From a virus, in IMG/VR virus record IMGVR_UViG_3300006033_000016, positions 1 through 64,000 of that record: a stretch of 64,000 nt of DNA; one strand, 5' to 3'. Below are positions 50,606 to 57,111 of the stretch, one piece after another. The position numbers were made by a program, and so were the translations under genes. Under the pieces are notes generated by a model. The model was given only the letters and a program-made list of their open reading frames with translations. It was not told the DNA's origin and made no database searches. Each line of letters starts with the position of its first letter. Within the stretch, counting starts at the first letter, position 1.

Positions 50606-50673
50606 GTAGCGACAGAAGATGTATGAGACGAGTTTTCTCCAATGAAATGTAGTCCCACACTAGCATTCGCTAC
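50606..50673 (-). ncRNA. minimal Y RNA-like element (Y4)
   Basis: 68 nt. Ends pair (GTAGCGA with TCGCTAC) and enclose the conserved AATGC (5' side) and TTCTG (3' side), then a second helix GGGAC/GTCTC followed by TACA, as in the larger copies. Instead of a tRNA-like domain there are only about 18 nt. ATTTTTT follows. It looks like a bare Ro-binding stem. Confidence 0.6.
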
Positions 50674-50676
50674 GTT

Positions 50677-50750
50677 TGGTTGCGGTCGCCGGAGCTGCCC
50701 CAGGTCCTATAGGTTATGAGCCTATCGTGCGTCTACTACACTACCCCGCA
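50677..50750 (-). tRNA. tRNA-Met (anticodon CAU), divergent
   Basis: 74 nt in normal order with encoded CCA. Anticodon arm ATAGG-CTCATAA-CCTAT is perfect. The acceptor pairs only five bases (TGCGG/CCGCA) and the T loop is GGCAGCT rather than TTCRANY, so it is unusual or decaying. It sits between Y RNA-like elements Y3 and Y4. CAU could mean initiator, elongator or (modified) Ile. Confidence 0.65.
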
Positions 50751-50755
50751 AAAAT

Positions 50756-50876
50756 GGACGACAGAAGGTGAAAGAGACATATACTAGCACCTTGCTCCCT
50801 CCCTAAGGAGGGCCTGGGAATCGAACCCAGATCGTTTGATTAACGGTCAAATGTAGTCCCAATCGGTCATTCGTCC
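50756..50876 (-). ncRNA. Y RNA-like element with permuted tRNA-like domain (Y3)
   Basis: 121 nt. Ends GGACGA/TCGTCC pair; conserved ATG and TTCTG flank the internal loop; second helix GGGAC/GTCTC, then TACA. Next come an anticodon-like arm (TTTGA-CCGTTAA-TCAAA), a T arm (CTGGG-TTCGATT-CCCAG), an acceptor-like stem CCCTCC/GGAGGG closed by TTAG, and a short D-like arm. The 3'-part-before-5'-part order and closed stem fit a YrlA-type tRNA mimic. A T-tract follows. Confidence 0.7.
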
Positions 50877-50885
50877 GAAACATAT

Positions 50886-51009
50886 GTGCTGACAGAATTG
50901 AAAAAGACGTAGTTACTGATGTCCTTCCATTAGACTAGATCTCCGGAGAGACCTCGGGAGTCGAACCCGAATCCCCAGTTTGGATTGTAGTCTTTCTCGC
51001 ATTCAGCAC
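50886..51009 (-). ncRNA. Y RNA-like element with permuted tRNA-like domain (Y2)
   Basis: 124 nt. Ends GTGCTGA/TCAGCAC; AATGC and ATTCTG; helix AAAGAC/GTCTTT then TACA. Inside: a 5-bp hairpin AATCC/GGATT with 7-nt loop, T arm TCGGG-TTCGACT-CCCGA, acceptor-like stem GGTCTC/GAGATC closed by TCCG, then a good D arm (GTCT-AATGGAA-GGAC). Confidence 0.72.
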
Positions 51010-51010
51010 G

Positions 51011-51154
51011 AAAAAAAAATGTGGCAACAGAAATCGCAAGAGTGAATTTACGCGTGCTACTCTTACACTAAGCTGCGTCAAAAATCGCAGCCCCAGGAGT
51101 TGCACCTGGTCCTCGTCCTCCGAATGGATGTACACCCTTACAGGCATTTGCCAC
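51011..51154 (-). ncRNA. Y RNA-like element with permuted tRNA-like domain (Y1)
   Basis: 134 nt plus a 9-T tail. Ends GTGGCAA/TTGCCAC; AATGC and TTTCTG; helix AAGGGT/ACTCTT with TACA 1 nt later. T arm CCAGG-TGCAACT-CCTGG, perfect 7-bp acceptor-like stem GGCTGCG/CGCAGCT joined by an 8-nt loop, and D arm GTGT-AAGAGTA-GCAC. First member of the cluster, about 80 nt after a promoter-like motif. Confidence 0.72.
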
Positions 51155-51231
51155 GTAACCTATTTAGTTTTCAGAGTCGGTGACTCTAGCAGTCTTCAAC
51201 CGAGTGTCAAGAAAAAAGTGAAGACTCTGGT

Positions 51232-51480
51232 TCAACTAGTATGCACAGGGTTCGTCCTATCTAAGACTGCTGGAAGTTCTCTTTCCAGCACAACTGTCAC
51301 GACTTCCGGATCAACGGGAGATACTATCACGTTTACACAACGCCACCCGTCATCAGCATGACTAGTCAAACTCTTTTGAAGAAGTTCTGCACTTAACACG
51401 TGCTTGTAGTAGGTTCCTGTCTCGTCGTACTCTGCTGACGTAATGTCTACGATCTCTACAAGGTATTCAAACTTCTTCAT
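51232..51480 (-). CDS. DUF4177-like protein, 82 aa
   Basis: MKKFEYLVEIVDI, then LLQKSLTSHADDGWRCVNVIV and VVLERE, follow the short DUF4177 pattern (FEYKV...LN..G.EGWELV...LKR). Function of that family is unknown. Confidence 0.68.
   Translation of the reverse strand: MKKFEYLVEIVDITSAEYDETGTYYKHVLSAELLQKSLTSHADDGWRCVNVIVSPVDPEVVTVVLERELPAVLDRTNPVHTS
51235..51253 (-). promoter_or_regulatory. repeated promoter-like motif, copy 6
   Basis: Minus strand reads GAACCCTGTGCATACTAG. It overlaps the last codons of the DUF4177-like gene and reads into the Y RNA-like cluster, tRNA-Met and the Ro60-like gene. About 80 nt of leader separate it from Y1. Confidence 0.65.
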
Positions 51481-51658
51481 TGGACGCCTTCTTAGTTAGA
51501 GACTTCCTTACGGAGACAGACTTTACTGGCACACTAACCACACCTGGGCGACCTGGAATACCACGCAAACCGACCCACCCATGCTCAGGTTCGCTGCTCA
51601 CTACGGCTTCGTGTTGACGTCCGTTGTCGTCCACAAAAACGCGATCTCCAGGCTTCAT
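51467..51658 (-). CDS. small SH3/KOW-like protein, 63 aa
   Basis: KPGDRVFVDDNGRQHEAVV followed by beta strands suggests a small barrel; basic C-terminal tail. Overlaps the next gene by 14 nt. Confidence 0.6.
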   Translation of the reverse strand: MKPGDRVFVDDNGRQHEAVVSSEPEHGWVGLRGIPGRPGVVSVPVKSVSVRKSLTKKASNEEV

Positions 51659-51792
51659 GTTTCAAGATTGTTTCTTTTGAATGTCTGGTTATGTTGTCTA
51701 AGTGAAGAGAATAAACAAGGTGTACACCAAGATCGCGTTGGCTCTACACAAAAGAGCCATGGGTAGGTTGTGGTACTACCATCCTTAGTAGA
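51659..51792 (-). other. structured non-coding gap
   Basis: 134 nt without a gene. On the minus strand GGTAG/CTACC and GGCTC/GAGCC hairpins occur in a row, then the palindrome GGTGTACACC. There is no clear T-tract and no Y RNA or tRNA signature. Possibly a weak terminator or RNA element. Confidence 0.35.
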
Positions 51793-52008
51793 TTACTTCT
51801 TTGTTCTACAAGAACGAATAAAATAAGAGAAGGACTCTGAAGAGGAATTTTTGTCTATGTTCTCTTCTTTAGGCGAGTCACTGACTGAACCCCTCAGCGC
51901 CTTTATCAATTCTGGTAAACTTGTGATAAGCGCGGGAAGACAAACGAGAGCCAGCTCTTTCAGAAATTCTTTGTGCTCACTCACAAATATCCGTTTCTCT
52001 TGGCCCAT
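51793..52008 (-). CDS. hypothetical protein, 71 aa
   Basis: A hydrophobic segment (ALVCLPALITSLPELI, about 21-36) may associate with the membrane; Ser/Lys-rich tail. Overlaps the next gene by 28 nt, so a later start is possible. Confidence 0.55.
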   Translation of the reverse strand: MGQEKRIFVSEHKEFLKELALVCLPALITSLPELIKALRGSVSDSPKEENIDKNSSSESFSYFIRSCRTKK

Positions 52009-52190
52009 TCTCTAGCTCTTCTTCTCGCGGTATCTGCGGGCAGTCTAGAAAGACTCTGAAATAAACGAATAACGTTTGGATCCCATGCTTGCTTTCTGGC
52101 AACTTTTATGGAAGACCCTAAAGCAAAGGAGAGGATAGCATCGACACTGGAGGAGTTTAGAATAACTGGAGACCAATCGATTCTAATCAT
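51981..52190 (-). CDS. hypothetical protein, 69 aa
   Basis: Basic C-terminus (ADTARRRAREWAKRNGYL). Coupled to the ligase gene by a 4-nt overlap; not recognised. Confidence 0.6.
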   Translation of the reverse strand: MIRIDWSPVILNSSSVDAILSFALGSSIKVARKQAWDPNVIRLFQSLSRLPADTARRRAREWAKRNGYL

Positions 52191-54379
52191 GACATATCCT
52201 CTTCCATCCTAAAGCCTATTCCAACAGGAAATCTTGGGATTCCGTCATCTGTGAGATCGAAGTACTTTACCTTCAACAAGCACCCCACATAAGATTCGGC
52301 TTCTTGCAGAAGTCTTTTTCGCTCTTCCATCGAGCCCATGGATACCACCTGAAAGGTGTTATCTCCAGCTTTACAGATCCATACAGCACAGTCAGCAAAC
52401 TTGCCCTTGCCCGTAGTATACCCTACAACCTCATACTCCGAGTCATTAAAGGATTTGACCTTGAGTAATCTCTTGGACCTATAAGCAAACTGATATTTGC
52501 TATCATCGTACATCCTGACGATGGCTCCCTCGTACCCTTTCGAGACTACCTTATTGTGGATCCTAAGGATTTCGTCTTCGTTGTGAGCCTCATAAGTCTC
52601 GACCAAATGAACAACGTCCCCTAATCTATGGGAGGATGTGTTAAAGAAAGCGTATAGGTGGTGATACCTGTCAACCCAGCTGGCGCTTCGGTCATTAAGC
52701 AGCACACAGTCGTACACATGATATTGTATCTTGCTTGTGTTCGCTTGTAACTTCTTCACCCACGAAGTAATGGTCTGAAACCCGACTCCGTGCAAGTAAA
52801 GCTCCCCGTCTAAAACTAGATTCGGAGGGAGGACGTTCTTCAGAACAGAAATTATGTGAGGACAGTTGTACTCCTTCCCTCCTCGGGAAAGGAGCTTCAA
52901 GTCTTCTCCGTCCCAGTAAGCAAGAGCCCTACAATTATGGATAACATGTCCATTCGCCACATATGTGTGGTTGTCTTCAACCTCGATGTCATATTTAGCA
53001 GCAACAGGCATGAACTTAGCGTGCCTCACATGGAATCGCTGCCAGACAGGTCCTTTTGTTACAGGTCTTACATACCCTTCAGTCGGGAAGTAAAACTTGT
53101 ATTCAACACCCTTGCAGTGCTTTGTTCTTAACTTGTTCAAGATCCAAAGAGTGTCCTTGGTACTAAAGCAAAGAAACTTTCCAGGGACATTACCGGTGTC
53201 CTCTACTACCTTGTCTGTGTACACAGAAGGAGTACAATCCCACTCTGATCTAAAGTATTTCCTGTATTCCTCGATCTGATCCTCTGAAGAGGAGTGAGTG
53301 TGCAAGTATAAACGAGGCGTGGTTGGGTCTCCATTATTATTCTGTATGGAACCATCATCACCGATCCACAATGCCAAGGCTTCTGGGGAAAGAAGCTCAC
53401 GTAAGGTTTCGTGATACACTACCTTACGTTTTCCAACATTAGGTGAGTGACCTGTGTGATAAAACCTAGATATAGGGAATGTGGACGAAGTGAGAGCGGA
53501 AGAAATGAACGCCTTCCCTCTGGATCCAAATCCAGAAGTGTACGTTACAGACGAGCCAGTGAGCCCTAAAAGGCTCTTCTTGAATTCAAAGAATTCTTTG
53601 TTTGTATGAGCGAACTTTGACCTGTATGATGTCCCAGACCCACGTTTTTCCACGACCAGCATAGAATCACCCAGGAGGGTCCCAGCCAGCAAAGAGTTGA
53701 AGTACGAACTGTCGTCAAAAGAAAGTATTAGATCGCATTTAGGGTCTAGGTCTCGGGCTTCCTTCCATCCAGATGGAGTGAGAAACTTATGATCGCTAGT
53801 GCACTTAATGTGATTACCAAATTCAGGAACTACGTCTAACCAATGAGTGTGGTCCGCATACCCGTTATTGAACCAACCTACAACTCTCTTAAACTCAAAC
53901 ACCTCTTTGCTTTCATTGTAAGAGAGAACTTCTAGGGAAAGTCTCCCTTCTACAATTTCTTGGATTGTCTTTGGTCCATCTGAGGTAGTCAAGACTGTGC
54001 TACCATAGACGCAACCATCCAGTTTAGGCTGCACGTCACACGGATAGGTGTGACCGTCCTTCTTCTGACCTCTTCGCTTCTCGAATTCAGAAGCCAACAT
54101 GGGAAGAAATATCTCATCATTTTTGGCTTCATCAATAGTACGACGATACTTTCTCTCTACTCGATGAGTCCACATGGACTTAGCTTCAGCAACCGCTTGT
54201 TCTTCTGGTGTGGTGGCATTGGACTTGTCCACGTTCTTGGCGTCAGCTGTCTTTCGAGCAAGCTGCTTTTTACCGTCTATTTGACCATATTCTGTGCACA
54301 CGTCAGCTCCCTCTGTCCATACTCTCCAGGAGTATAGAGCACCAGAGGAACCCTTGTGGTATAAGGTGTCAAACTGCAT
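52187..54379 (-). CDS. ATP-dependent DNA ligase containing an intein
   Basis: 730 aa from the ATG at 54379 (TGATG overlap with the upstream stop). Without the 360-aa intein the ligase is 370 aa, like T7 ligase. Residues 1-75 resemble a WGR-type domain seen on other viral ligases. The nucleotidyl motif QPKLDG (adenylated Lys 119) is split by the intein, resuming CRALAY; later motifs are LDGELY, KGYEGAIVR and LLKVKSF. Seals nicks during replication or repair; splicing is needed to rebuild the active site. Confidence 0.93.
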   Translation of the reverse strand: MQFDTLYHKGSSGALYSWRVWTEGADVCTEYGQIDGKKQLARKTADAKNVDKSNATTPEEQAVAEAKSMWTHRVERKYRRTIDEAKNDEIFLPMLASEFEKRRGQKKDGHTYPCDVQPKLDGCVYGSTVLTTSDGPKTIQEIVEGRLSLEVLSYNESKEVFEFKRVVGWFNNGYADHTHWLDVVPEFGNHIKCTSDHKFLTPSGWKEARDLDPKCDLILSFDDSSYFNSLLAGTLLGDSMLVVEKRGSGTSYRSKFAHTNKEFFEFKKSLLGLTGSSVTYTSGFGSRGKAFISSALTSSTFPISRFYHTGHSPNVGKRKVVYHETLRELLSPEALALWIGDDGSIQNNNGDPTTPRLYLHTHSSSEDQIEEYRKYFRSEWDCTPSVYTDKVVEDTGNVPGKFLCFSTKDTLWILNKLRTKHCKGVEYKFYFPTEGYVRPVTKGPVWQRFHVRHAKFMPVAAKYDIEVEDNHTYVANGHVIHNCRALAYWDGEDLKLLSRGGKEYNCPHIISVLKNVLPPNLVLDGELYLHGVGFQTITSWVKKLQANTSKIQYHVYDCVLLNDRSASWVDRYHHLYAFFNTSSHRLGDVVHLVETYEAHNEDEILRIHNKVVSKGYEGAIVRMYDDSKYQFAYRSKRLLKVKSFNDSEYEVVGYTTGKGKFADCAVWICKAGDNTFQVVSMGSMEERKRLLQEAESYVGCLLKVKYFDLTDDGIPRFPVGIGFRMEEDMS
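52934..54013 (-). mobile_element. intein with LAGLIDADG endonuclease in ligase motif I
   Basis: 360 aa, residues 123-482 of the precursor. Splice signals: Cys at position 1 (CVYGSTVL), block B CTSDHKFLT near 71, C-terminal AAKYDIEVEDNHTYVANGHVIHN region ending HN, and Cys as first residue of the C-extein. Two endonuclease motifs, LLAGTLLGDS near 109 and ALALWIGDDGS near 213, suggest it is still mobile. The insertion point is directly after KLDG. Confidence 0.93.
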
Positions 54380-54633
54380 CAAAGAGGGTCCTTTTCCACA
54401 CACTCAGGGCACAGGATAGATACCGCGTCATAGTATGGAATAGTATTTGTATACCTAAACTTTGAGTCAACGAAATATCCATATCTTTCTTTCCACATCC
54501 ATCCGGCAGGAAGAGTCAAGTTATGGTGTTTCGTGTCCTCAGGCTGAAGTGGTCTGACCTCTCCGACAAAAACTTTCATATCCGCTTGTGCGGCGCACCT
54601 GTGGCATTCCACAGTCATGTGGCAGTAGAACAT
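54379..54633 (-). CDS. small zinc-binding protein, 84 aa
   Basis: CHRC (near residue 10) and CPEC (near 76) can form a split zinc site. Joined to both neighbours by TGATG overlaps. Function unknown. Confidence 0.65.
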   Translation of the reverse strand: MFYCHMTVECHRCAAQADMKVFVGEVRPLQPEDTKHHNLTLPAGWMWKERYGYFVDSKFRYTNTIPYYDAVSILCPECVEKDPL

Positions 54634-54833
54634 CAGCGATGCGCAGATATGAGAGTCAAAGCTAGACTGCTTAGATGTATGCGAGAAACATCATCAGAGG
54701 TTAGCCTGGAGAGCTTGTCTTTTATTTCAGGGTTCGCGCAGGCCACCTCTACCGCTCGGCCCGGTTTGGGTCTTCTGCTGTCGCAAAGAGAATCTAAGGA
54801 GATACGCTCCAAAAGCGAGGGATAGTCTGTCAT
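54633..54833 (-). CDS. hypothetical protein, 66 aa
   Basis: Small helical protein, not recognised; overlaps the upstream gene by 4 nt. Confidence 0.58.
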   Translation of the reverse strand: MTDYPSLLERISLDSLCDSRRPKPGRAVEVACANPEIKDKLSRLTSDDVSRIHLSSLALTLISAHR

Positions 54834-55069
54834 CTCATACCTAATTTCTTAGAAGGTTTGTAGAGAGGCATAATTTTGGAAAATGGATTATTATCTGCCT
54901 TAGGCGCAGTAACTAGAGTGAACCTGGAGTCAAACTCCAGTCTGGGAACATACTGCAATCCCCTGCACGGACCAGGTCCCTGCAGGCCTACCGGATCGGC
55001 GCCCTCTTGGGTAACTTCCCACCAGGTGGTTCCTGACTCATCTGCCCATAATTTAGCTTCTCGGGTCAT
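54830..55069 (-). CDS. hypothetical protein, 79 aa
   Basis: Not recognised; contains GLQGPGPCRGLQYVP near residue 28. ATG overlaps the stop of a 32-aa ORF upstream. Confidence 0.6.
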   Translation of the reverse strand: MTREAKLWADESGTTWWEVTQEGADPVGLQGPGPCRGLQYVPRLEFDSRFTLVTAPKADNNPFSKIMPLYKPSKKLGMR

Positions 55070-55164
55070 AAATCAAGTCTCTTGCGCAGGCCGCTAATCT
55101 TTAGCGATAAGTAGATACTAACCAAAACCAAGGGCGGCGATACGAGAGCTTCTACAAGGGTCAT
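55066..55164 (-). CDS. small membrane peptide, 32 aa
   Basis: MTLVEALVSPPLVLVSIYLSLK spans one membrane helix and ends KISGLRKRLDL. The ATGA overlap with the next gene supports it. Confidence 0.55.
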   Translation of the reverse strand: MTLVEALVSPPLVLVSIYLSLKISGLRKRLDL

Positions 55165-55184
55165 ACCACCCTAAATAGGATGGG

Positions 55185-55565
55185 TTAGGAACAGTTCAGT
55201 ATACCCTTCTGTGACTCTTTTCTAAACCTGTCTTCAAATCGAGACCTAAGGTCAAGATACCTTTTGTAGTCCAACTCTTCTCTTTCGAGCTTCTGAGATT
55301 CGATGAAGGATTCGTAGTCGGACGTCCAGGATTCCAGGGGAATACTTTCTTTTTTCACATCTCCATGAAGAACCGTCAGTTTCTTTAGCTTGGAAAGGGT
55401 ATCTGCTGCGGACAGCTCATATCTCTTACTATCAGCCAAAATAGAAATAACCCACTCTTTAGCTGCCGCCAGGGCAGCTTTCTTTGTAGGGTATATTTCA
55501 TATTCGTAAAACGGACTGTCAGAGTTGTAAGATACAACCCATATCTTTTTGATTCTCCGTGCCAT
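55185..55565 (-). CDS. hypothetical protein, 126 aa
   Basis: Start set at the ATG at 55565 just after the upstream stop. Begins with basic MARRIKKIWVVSYNS; rest is helical and charged. Not recognised. Confidence 0.63.
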   Translation of the reverse strand: MARRIKKIWVVSYNSDSPFYEYEIYPTKKAALAAAKEWVISILADSKRYELSAADTLSKLKKLTVLHGDVKKESIPLESWTSDYESFIESQKLEREELDYKRYLDLRSRFEDRFRKESQKGILNCS

Positions 55566-55566
55566 T

Positions 55567-55851
55567 TCACACCCCAATAGACTTGAGAAGATTCAACCAA
55601 TCCTTTACAGGATAAAAGGTGTGGCCCTCCGAAGTCCAAAAGACCCATCCTCCTGCCTTCTGGGCAAGGGATAGAAGGTGAGTCATCTCTGGATAGGATA
55701 GGGATTCAATTCGAATTTGACCTAAGGAGGCTCTCCACAGAGATACCTCCCAACCCACTACAGGGTGAGATCCATGTTCCTTTACGCACAAGCGAATTAC
55801 TTCTTCAGAGAGGAGACGTTGGTTCTCTGATAGTTCACTCGGAGGAAGCAT
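55567..55851 (-). CDS. hypothetical protein, 94 aa
   Basis: Start set at the ATG at 55851 (MLPPSELSEN); the longer ORF uses TTG inside the lipoprotein gene. Not recognised. Overlaps the lipoprotein gene by 17 nt. Confidence 0.6.
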   Translation of the reverse strand: MLPPSELSENQRLLSEEVIRLCVKEHGSHPVVGWEVSLWRASLGQIRIESLSYPEMTHLLSLAQKAGGWVFWTSEGHTFYPVKDWLNLLKSIGV

Positions 55852-55987
55852 CGGGTCGAATCTTACAGGCACAGAAGTGAGAATCAAAGTAGTGATCCGG
55901 AGCGCAAAGTACAGGTCTACAGGTGGGCTCTGGAGGTATTGCCGGAGCGCAAGAAAACAAAAGGAGTAGAGATAGCAAGCGAATCAT
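55835..55987 (-). CDS. small lipoprotein, 50 aa
   Basis: MIRLLSLLLLFSCAPAIPPEP is a lipoprotein signal with lipobox LFSC (Cys 13). The mature part is short and has four more Cys. Size and Cys content resemble Rz1-like outer-membrane spanin subunits, but the usual Pro-richness is weak. Confidence 0.6.
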   Translation of the reverse strand: MIRLLSLLLLFSCAPAIPPEPTCRPVLCAPDHYFDSHFCACKIRPDASSE

Positions 55988-55999
55988 GATAAAAACTTT

Positions 56000-56119
56000 T
56001 GGCCCCACACCCAGGAATTGAACCCGGATTCTGCTAGTACGTAACTACAACGGACCTAAGGTGGCGTTATGAGCCCGGTTTTCAGGACTCAAGTAGCAGA
56101 AGCTCTCCAGAGATGTGGG
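56000..56119 (-). tRNA. tRNA-like gene with ~50-nt insertion in the anticodon loop
   Basis: Normal order with encoded CCA: acceptor CCCACAT/GTGTGGG, very short D arm (CTC/GAG), T arm CCGGG-TTCAATT-CCTGG. The anticodon stem TGCTA/TAGCA encloses 57 nt. Removing about 50 nt between CTTG and TAC would leave loop CTTGTAC (anticodon UGU, Thr), but this junction is a guess. The insert can fold (GAGTCC/GGGCTC; ACC/GGT). Confidence 0.5.
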
Positions 56120-56142
56120 ATACTCCTCATATAAGGATAGAA

Positions 56143-56451
56143 CTAACCTCTTTTGTGCCAAACAGGCTGACTAGTTGCGTGACTTCCCCCTTTGGTCGAC
56201 ACCCAACGTACGAAAGAAGCTACTTTTTCGTGAGCCAACAACTTATCCAAGGTGTTGTACTCTGACCCCAAATTCTTTTCTGGAATGAAGCGATGTATGG
56301 CGTCGTGGCAGTCACGGCACACCATAATTCCTGAGTCTAGCTGTTCTTTAGAGAAGGTCTTCTTAAACCATTTTCTCGTGTGTAGAGTTCGTGGAATAAG
56401 ATGATGAAAGGTGAGAGGCAACTCTCTAGAACAAAGAGTGCAGTTAGACAC
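56143..56451 (-). CDS. HNH endonuclease, 102 aa
   Basis: GTG start at 56451. Zinc Cys pair CTLC (residue 4) and CRDC (near 50) bracket the HNH core: FHHLIPRTLH near 15 and CHDAIHRF near 53. Small HNH proteins of this type are common in phages as nicking or homing enzymes. Confidence 0.82.
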   Translation of the reverse strand: MSNCTLCSRELPLTFHHLIPRTLHTRKWFKKTFSKEQLDSGIMVCRDCHDAIHRFIPEKNLGSEYNTLDKLLAHEKVASFVRWVSTKGGSHATSQPVWHKRG

Positions 56452-56452
56452 G

Positions 56453-56602
56453 TCAATCTTCCTTCAATAACAAAGACACGGTAAACGCAAAAACACCGGC
56501 GCCTACATTAATACCTACCAAAGGCTGACCTTCCGCATAAAATGCAGCCAATCCGAATCCTATCGCAGCTACTACGGCAAAAGTGAAGGACCAGAGTCTC
56601 AT
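56453..56602 (-). CDS. small two-helix membrane protein, 49 aa
   Basis: MRLWSFTFAVVAAIGFGLAA and INVGAGVFAFTVSLLLK form two short membrane helices. Size and topology fit a small holin or pinholin, but no pairing with the distant amidase is shown. Confidence 0.58.
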   Translation of the reverse strand: MRLWSFTFAVVAAIGFGLAAFYAEGQPLVGINVGAGVFAFTVSLLLKED

Positions 56603-56606
56603 CTTT

Positions 56607-56681
56607 TGGAGCCTTGGGTGGGGATTGAACCCACGACTTCCTCCTTACCAAGGAGGTACTCTGCCACTGAGTTACCAAGGC
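56607..56681 (-). tRNA. tRNA-Thr (anticodon GGU)
   Basis: Complete cloverleaf: acceptor GCCTTGG/CCAAGGC, anticodon arm CCTCC-TTGGTAA-GGAGG, T loop TTCAATC, CCA encoded. Confidence 0.93.
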
Positions 56682-56684
56682 AAA

Positions 56685-57005
56685 TCACAGCCTACCAAGA
56701 TAAGGTGTTATTCCTTCACTAGTAGCTTTTTCTTCTAAGCTCTTTAGCGTGTCGGTCTCCTCGTCAGTTAGACGACGAACCCACACTGCCCCTGCTACGA
56801 TTACACTTCCGTGTGGCGTGACACACTCATACATAGAGTTTAGGTTCTCGTCAAAAGGAAATGTAGATACGACTCTGCACAGAAAAGTAGAACCGTTGCA
56901 TGATACTGCACAGGAGTCTCCTTTTTCCAAATTTCCTACAAAGTGTGTCATAACAAATGGCACCAGGTTTCGGTTACGCTCCGAACTCTTTTGATCTTCA
57001 GTCAA
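56685..57005 (-). CDS. hypothetical protein, up to 106 aa
   Basis: Beta-rich, not recognised; MTHFVGN inside the N-terminus is an alternative start. Lies between tRNA-Thr and tRNA-Trp. Confidence 0.6.
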   Translation of the reverse strand: MTEDQKSSERNRNLVPFVMTHFVGNLEKGDSCAVSCNGSTFLCRVVSTFPFDENLNSMYECVTPHGSVIVAGAVWVRRLTDEETDTLKSLEEKATSEGITPYLGRL

Positions 57006-57034
57006 ACGCTTTCACTAGATTAGCTTACCTGGCG

Positions 57035-57108
57035 TGGCAGGTCGGGCGGGATTTGAACCCGAACTAATGGATTTGGAATCCATTGTGCTACCGTTACACT
57101 ACCGACCT
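57035..57108 (-). tRNA. tRNA-Trp (anticodon CCA)
   Basis: Acceptor AGGTCGG/CCGACCT, anticodon arm ATGGA-TTCCAAA-TCCAT, T loop TTCAAAT, CCA encoded. Confidence 0.92.
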
Positions 57109-57111
57109 AAA

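Noticed and set aside
50756-51154. Circularly permuted tRNA genes that mature into working tRNAs
   Set aside because: The order (T arm, acceptor, D arm) fits, but the acceptor stems are closed by stable short loops (GAAA, TTAG, TCCG), some rebuilt anticodon loops lack U33, and a copy without any tRNA part keeps the same flanks. With a Ro60 gene adjacent, Y RNA-like tRNA mimics fit better. Permuted tRNAs remain the main alternative.
54721-54740. GAACCCTGAAATAAAAG as a promoter motif copy
   Set aside because: Only the first half matches and it lies within a coding region without a start nearby.
55906-55961. Direct repeat CCGGAGCGCAA (two copies)
   Set aside because: Two short copies inside the small lipoprotein gene encode CAPA/CAPD; no array or mobile boundary is visible.
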